A stretch of DNA of 11,608 nt from Porphyromonadaceae bacterium (GTDB lineage: Bacteria; Bacteroidota; Bacteroidia; Bacteroidales; Dysgonomonadaceae), in NCBI GenBank assembly GCA_003517675.1, contig DPAC01000162.1:1-11608 (forward strand). Reading direction: 5' to 3'. Below the pieces are notes generated by a model. It saw only the letters and a list, made by a program, of their open reading frames with translations, made no database searches and had not been told where the DNA came from. The position numbers were made by a program, and so were the translations under genes. Positions 7,745 to 11,608 of the stretch are shown one piece after another (positions within the stretch are counted from its first letter, which is position 1; every line of letters starts with the position of its first letter).

Positions 7745-8251
7745 ATGACCTTCGAGCTTTTGATTGTTGTTGCACTGATTCTGCTTGGCATCCTCTTTAT
7801 GCTTGTGGAAATCTTCCTGTTGCCCGGTCTCAGCATCGCCGGTATCGCTGGAACCATCATGCTGATTGGAGGGATCGTCTATGCCTACCTCTTCATTGGG
7901 AGCACTGCCGGCAACATCACCCTGGCGGCATCAGCAGTAGCAATGGGTGCCTCTTTTTTCTGGCTGCTGAAATCAAAATCACTGCGCAAAATCTCACTTG
8001 AGACCAATATTGAGAGCAAGGTCGATAATTCAGACCTGGCAAAGATCAATGTCGGTGACACTGGTGTAGCGCTTTCAAGGCTGAATCCCACAGGGAAAGT
8101 GATGGTAAATGACCTTACTGTGGAGGGTAAATCGTTCAATGGTGAGTTTATCGACGAAGATGAAAAGATTGAGGTGGTGCGAATCGACACTTACCAGATA
8201 CAGGTTAAAAGAATCACAGATCACCAAATGAACCAGTTCCTACAACTTTAG
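7745..8251 (+). CDS. Short NfeD-like membrane protein with OB-fold domain
   Basis: The 168-residue protein has three membrane segments at about 4-22, 30-50 and 57-75. After a linker, a C-terminal beta-rich domain at about 95-160 shows the NfeD OB-fold pattern: [14 protein letters not shown], then a run ending K-I-E-V-V-R-I-D. The ClpP-like serine protease domain of long NfeD proteins is missing, which makes this the short form. Short NfeD proteins are commonly encoded next to flotillin/SPFH genes and are thought to work with them at membrane microdomains (as YuaF does with FloT in Bacillus). Here floA follows 76 bp downstream and the exported TPR/PD40 gene precedes by 11 bp. The ATG at 7745 starts just before the first helix. 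The family call is good; any biochemical activity beyond partner binding is unknown. Confidence 0.85.
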   Translation: MTFELLIVVALILLGILFMLVEIFLLPGLSIAGIAGTIMLIGGIVYAYLFIGSTAGNITLAASAVAMGASFFWLLKSKSLRKISLETNIESKVDNSDLAKINVGDTGVALSRLNPTGKVMVNDLTVEGKSFNGEFIDEDEKIEVVRIDTYQIQVKRITDHQMNQFLQL

Positions 8252-8327
8252 TTGCAGATATTCTTACGCTAACAGAGACATTTTTCAAAAAAAAGATAGT
8301 AGAAATTTTCACCCTAAAAATAACATT

Positions 8328-9314
8328 ATGGCTTTATCAATTCCTTTAATCATTACAATTGCCGTCATCATCATTTTTCTGATGATCTTCTTCCATTATG
8401 TACCGTTCTTCCTCTGGATCAACGCCCTCTCAGCCGGGGTGCGTATCTCACTGGTTCAGCTCTTCCTGATGCGTTTGCGCCGCGTACCGCCACACACCAT
8501 CACCTATGCGATGATTGAAGCCCACAAGGCAGGGCTCAAGGATGTCACCCGCGACAACCTGGAGGCACACTACCTGGCCGGCGGGAATGTGGATAAAGTG
8601 GTCCATGCACTGGTATCAGCATCCAAGGCCAATATCGATCTCACTTTCCAGATGGCTACCGCCATTGACCTGGCAGGACGAGATGTGTTGCAGGCAGTAC
8701 AGATGTCTGTGAACCCCAAGGTGATCGACACACCTCCGGTGACTGCCGTAGCCATCGATGGGATCCAGCTGATTGCCAAGGCGCGCGTGACAGTGCGCGC
8801 CAATATCAAGCAACTGGTAGGGGGGGCCGGTGAAGAGACCATCCTCGCCCGCGTGGGTGAGGGCATCGTCTCCTCCATCGGATCGGCTGTCTCTCATAAG
8901 TCGGTGCTGGAAAATCCCGACTCCATCTCCAAGGTGGTGCTCAAGAAAGGTCTCGATGCCGGTACAGCTTTTGAGATCCTCTCCATCGATATCGCTGATA
9001 TCGACATAGGCAAGAACATCGGCGCAGTGCTACAGATGGATCAGGCACAGGCGGACAAGAACATCGCCCAGGCTCGTGCCGAGGAGCGTCGCGCTATGGC
9101 CATCGCCCTTGAGCAAGAGATGAAAGCCAAGGCGCAGGAGGCACGTGCAAAGGTAATAGAAGCTGAGGCCGAGGTGCCTATTGCCATGGCCGAAGCCTTC
9201 CGCAATGGTAACCTGGGTATCATGGATTACTACCGAATGGAGAATATCAAAGCTGACACTGACATGCGTGACTCAATAGCCAGACCGCAAAGTGGAGGCA
9301 ATAACAAAAAATAA
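8328..9314 (+). CDS. floA: Flotillin-like protein FloA
   Basis: The 328-residue protein matches bacterial FloA (YqfA/UPF0365 family; Bacillus FloA is about 331 residues) over its whole length. A hydrophobic N-terminal region (about 4-33) anchors it to the membrane, probably as a hairpin. Family stretches follow: [17 protein letters not shown] near 54-70, then [15 protein letters not shown] within the SPFH-like region. The Ala/Glu-rich segment at about 237-290 is the flotillin coiled coil used for oligomerisation. The product would form membrane microdomains that organise envelope proteins. The preceding gene is a short NfeD-like protein, its expected partner. The 76-bp A/T-rich gap before the ATG holds no TAnnTTTG match, so transcription probably comes from upstream. 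The next gene is 38 bp downstream on the same strand. Confidence 0.95.
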   Translation: MALSIPLIITIAVIIIFLMIFFHYVPFFLWINALSAGVRISLVQLFLMRLRRVPPHTITYAMIEAHKAGLKDVTRDNLEAHYLAGGNVDKVVHALVSASKANIDLTFQMATAIDLAGRDVLQAVQMSVNPKVIDTPPVTAVAIDGIQLIAKARVTVRANIKQLVGGAGEETILARVGEGIVSSIGSAVSHKSVLENPDSISKVVLKKGLDAGTAFEILSIDIADIDIGKNIGAVLQMDQAQADKNIAQARAEERRAMAIALEQEMKAKAQEARAKVIEAEAEVPIAMAEAFRNGNLGIMDYYRMENIKADTDMRDSIARPQSGGNNKK

Positions 9315-9352
9315 CAGGAGAAGTAGGACAGAACCATTAATTTTACATTATT

Positions 9353-10219
9353 ATGAGAATCATACCCGAATCGGAGCTGATCATCAACTCCGATGGCAGT
9401 GCCTTTCATTTACATATCCGGCCTGAACAGCTGGCAGAGAAGATCGTGATGATGGGTGACCCCGACAGGGTCTCCATGACTGCCCGCTTTTTCGACAACA
9501 TTGAATGCGATATATCCAGCCGTGAGTTTCATACCGTTACCGGCAGCTACAAGGGTAAGCGGATTACCGCGCTTTCGCACGGAATCGGAACCGATAACAT
9601 TGACATCGTGCTCACCGAACTGGATGCCCTGGCCAACATCGACTTCAACACCCGGATGGTAAAAGAGCAGTTCAGACAACTCACCATGGTGCGCGTAGGC
9701 ACCTCTGGAGGAATGCAACCACACTGCCCCGTTGGATCCTACGTGGTATCGGAAAAGTCGATTGGCTTCGACGGGCTGATCCACTATTATGCGAATTCCC
9801 AGTCCATCCGTGAGGAGGAGTTTGAAGAGGCGTTCCAGAGACATGTGCACTGGTCTCCCTTTCACTGTTCACCCTACGTGGTGAGCGCCGATGAAGAGCT
9901 GGTCGAAAGAATCGGCCATGATATGATCCGCGGCGTCACCATCTCGGCCATCGGTTTCTACGGCCCTCAGGGGCGACATGTGCGCCTGCCATTGGCTGAT
10001 CCCGAACTGAATGCCAAGATTGAATCGTTTCGCTTTGGTGAGCATTGCATCACCAATTACGAGATGGAGAGTTCAGCGGTTGCCGGACTGGGTAAGTTGA
10101 TGGGTCACAAGGCGATGACGGTTTGCGCAATTATTGCCAACCGGGTAGCTCTGGAGTCGAATGCCAACTATAAAGGTTCCATTGAAGAGTTAATTAAAAT
10201 TGTGCTTGACCGCATTTGA
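9353..10219 (+). CDS. Nucleoside phosphorylase, uridine-phosphorylase-like
   Basis: The 288-residue protein belongs to nucleoside phosphorylase family I, which splits nucleosides with phosphate into base and (deoxy)ribose-1-phosphate. Visible motifs are the phosphate-site M-G-D-P-D-R-V (34-40), R-V-G-T-S-G-G (114-120) and ribose-binding N-Y-E-M-E-S (235-240). F-Y-G-P-Q-G-R (202-208) resembles the Gln/Arg pair (Q206, R208) that reads uracil in uridine phosphorylases, particularly the animal UPP1 type with Q-G-R. That favours uridine over purine substrates. The strand usually ending G-I-G-x-P-S reads S-H-G-I-G-T-D-N here, a change in the PROSITE-type signature. It is likely a cytosolic pyrimidine-salvage enzyme. 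It follows floA by 38 bp, which may be simple co-orientation. A broader-specificity phosphorylase is the main alternative. Confidence 0.87.
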   Translation: MRIIPESELIINSDGSAFHLHIRPEQLAEKIVMMGDPDRVSMTARFFDNIECDISSREFHTVTGSYKGKRITALSHGIGTDNIDIVLTELDALANIDFNTRMVKEQFRQLTMVRVGTSGGMQPHCPVGSYVVSEKSIGFDGLIHYYANSQSIREEEFEEAFQRHVHWSPFHCSPYVVSADEELVERIGHDMIRGVTISAIGFYGPQGRHVRLPLADPELNAKIESFRFGEHCITNYEMESSAVAGLGKLMGHKAMTVCAIIANRVALESNANYKGSIEELIKIVLDRI

Positions 10220-10280
10220 TGATGATATTCAGGCGCATCAATTGCCCGCTAACATATTCCACAATTATCAATTAAAGAAC

Positions 10281-11608
10281 ATGAGAAAAATTTTTTCCTT
10301 ACTGCTGTGGGTCGCAACGGTTGCGACCATGGCACAGCAAAACCCTCCCCTTCCGGTAGATCCGAAGGTGAGAACCGGTAAGCTGGAGAATGGGTTGACC
10401 TATTACATCCGCAACAACGGACTTCCCGAGAACAGAGCCGATTTTTACATCGCTCAGAAAGTAGGCTCCATGCAGGAGGAAGACAACCAGGCAGGCCTGG
10501 CCCACTTCCTGGAACATATGGCTTTTAACGGCACCAAAAATTTTCCGGGGAAAAGTATGCTCAACTATCTGCAGGACAATGGCATTAAATTCGGCACCAA
10601 CATCAATGCCTACACCTCGTTCGACGAAACGGTCTATTATATGACCAACCTACCCACCACCAACCAGAACCTGATGGATTCAGCTCTTCTGGTGTTGCAT
10701 GACTGGTCCAATGCCATCGCTTTGGAAGAAGAGGAGATTGAAAAAGAACGCGGCGTGATCCGCGAAGAGTGGCGCACACGGGGCGGGGCGCAACAGCGAT
10801 TGTGGGATCAGCTGCTTCCCAAGATGTATCCCGGCAGCAAGTATGCCAAACGGATGCCCATCGGCAGCATCGACGTCATCAACAACTTCAAACCGGAAGA
10901 GATCAGGGCTTATTACCACAAATGGTACCGTCCCGACCTGCAGGGCATCATTGTGGTAGGCAATGTGAATGTAGACGAGATGGAACAAAAGATAAAAGCG
11001 TTGTTTTCTCCCATCGCTCTCGATCCGGAAAGGCCCACACGCGAGTATTACCCTGTTCCCGACAACAAAGAGCCGATCGTTGCCATTGCGACGGATACCG
11101 AAGCACGGAATACCAGCATCATGATGTTTAACAAACATGATCCGATGCCGGAGGAGCTGAAAAACACACAGGCCGGTTACCTGACGCAATATATACTGAA
11201 TGCAGCCGCCTCCATGATGAACCAGCGTTTTGCTGAAATGATCCAAAAGCCGGATGCTCCGTTCACCTCTGCTTATGCTTATGACGGCGACTACTTCGTA
11301 GCCAAGACAAAAGATGCCTGGACTGTGGTCGCGGGCAGTGCGGAAGATAAGATCAAGGATGCCCTGGCAGCCATGGTCCGGGAAACAGAGCGGGTGAAAC
11401 AGTACGGTTTTACTGCCTCGGAATACGAAGTAGCCCGTACAAATATCCTGAAAGGTTATGAGGATGCCTATAACAATCGGGATAAGCAACGAAACTCCGC
11501 CTATTCACAGGAATATGTGCGTGCCTTCACCGACGGGGAACCGTTTCCCGGCATTGAGTTTGAGTATCAGTTTATGCAGGCAGTCGCACCCAACATACCG
11601 GTGGAGGC
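10281..11608 (+). CDS. Exported M16 zinc metalloprotease, PqqL-type (3' end beyond window)
   Basis: The ATG at 10281 opens a frame that stays open to the window end (442 codons seen). It starts with a signal peptide (hydrophobic core F-S-L-L-L-W-V-A-T-V-A, likely cut after A18), and no lipobox Cys is present. The first M16 domain begins with V-R-T-G-K-L-E-N-G-L-T-Y-Y-I. The inverted zinc motif H-F-L-E-H is at 75-79, with the third metal ligand expected in E-R-G-V-I-R-E-E (E156 or E163). Family text such as A-F-N-G-T-K-N-F-P-G and F-G-T-N-I-N-A-Y-T-S-F-D-E-T-V-Y follows. PqqL-type proteins are usually about 900 or more residues with a second, inactive M16 half, which would lie outside the window. 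The catalytic half looks intact, so an active periplasmic peptidase is expected; the substrate is unknown. A/T-rich sequence ATTAAAGAAC precedes the start codon, and no -7 box is seen in the 61-bp gap. Confidence 0.93.
   Translation, partial: MRKIFSLLLWVATVATMAQQNPPLPVDPKVRTGKLENGLTYYIRNNGLPENRADFYIAQKVGSMQEEDNQAGLAHFLEHMAFNGTKNFPGKSMLNYLQDNGIKFGTNINAYTSFDETVYYMTNLPTTNQNLMDSALLVLHDWSNAIALEEEEIEKERGVIREEWRTRGGAQQRLWDQLLPKMYPGSKYAKRMPIGSIDVINNFKPEEIRAYYHKWYRPDLQGIIVVGNVNVDEMEQKIKALFSPIALDPERPTREYYPVPDNKEPIVAIATDTEARNTSIMMFNKHDPMPEELKNTQAGYLTQYILNAAASMMNQRFAEMIQKPDAPFTSAYAYDGDYFVAKTKDAWTVVAGSAEDKIKDALAAMVRETERVKQYGFTASEYEVARTNILKGYEDAYNNRDKQRNSAYSQEYVRAFTDGEPFPGIEFEYQFMQAVAPNIPVE

Noticed and set aside
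7735-8001. An 88-codon frame starting just before the NfeD-like gene
   Set aside because: It overlaps the NfeD frame, whose membrane helices and OB-fold pattern are clear; the alternative is Cys/His-rich with no domain.
8252-8327. A separate promoter or terminator between the NfeD-like gene and floA
   Set aside because: The 76-bp gap is A/T-rich but has no TAnnTTTG match. The only symmetry at its edge (CAACTTTAGTTG) has a 2-nt loop, too tight to be a supported hairpin.
10680-11489. A 269-codon open frame on the minus strand inside the M16 protease gene
   Set aside because: It lies wholly antisense to a convincing protease frame with signal peptide and zinc motif. Its translation is rich in Cys, His, Phe and Arg, as shadow frames are, and shows no domain.
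1-11608. tRNA or rRNA genes, CRISPR arrays, insertion sequences, phage or defence genes
   Set aside because: Intergenic gaps are short (at most 227 bp). No spaced direct repeats, transposase motifs, terminal inverted repeats or cloverleaf-like segments were seen.

Overview
The window is about 11.6 kb of bacterial chromosome. It is gene-dense and shows no mobile element, tRNA, rRNA or CRISPR array. It points to the phylum Bacteroidota, probably order Bacteroidales (a Dysgonomonadaceae/Porphyromonadaceae-like genome is my guess from protein flavour only). The reasons are TAnnTTTG-type -7 promoter boxes in the intergenic regions, start codons preceded by A/T-rich sequence rather than strong Shine-Dalgarno motifs, and gene types typical of the group (7TM-HD protein, TPR/PD40 exported protein, PqqL-type M16 protease).

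Layout: positions 1-213 are the 3' end of gltX on the + strand. Next come two Stealth-family sugar-phosphate transferase genes that face each other (241-1236 + and 1250-2209 -). Their stop codons are 13 bp apart, and the matching C-terminal coding ends form a perfect 14-bp inverted repeat. A 201-bp intergenic region follows, with a minus-strand promoter-like box and an 8-bp perfect hairpin. Then comes a 7TM-HD (PgpH-type) predicted cyclic-di-AMP phosphodiesterase (2411-4534 +), which converges on guaA, GMP synthase (4564-6084 -). A 227-bp divergent region carries a promoter-like box for each direction. From it runs a + strand series: an exported TPR/PD40 protein (6312-7733), a short NfeD-like membrane protein (7745-8251), flotillin FloA (8328-9314), a uridine-phosphorylase-like nucleoside phosphorylase (9353-10219), and the N-terminal part of an exported M16 zinc protease (10281 to the window end). 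No stretch longer than 300 bases lacks a gene; the longest gap is 227 bp.

How the genes may work together: the NfeD-like protein and FloA are a well-known membrane-microdomain pair. Here they directly follow, with an 11-bp gap, an exported TPR/beta-propeller protein of unknown role, so the three may form an envelope module. The Stealth pair most likely modifies a cell-surface polysaccharide with sugar-phosphate. guaA, the 7TM-HD protein and the phosphorylase are nucleotide-metabolism or nucleotide-signalling genes, but the sequence gives no proof that they are functionally linked. I did not find a clearly novel multi-gene system. The best leads are the TPR/PD40-NfeD-FloA cluster and the inverted repeat built from the paired Stealth gene ends.
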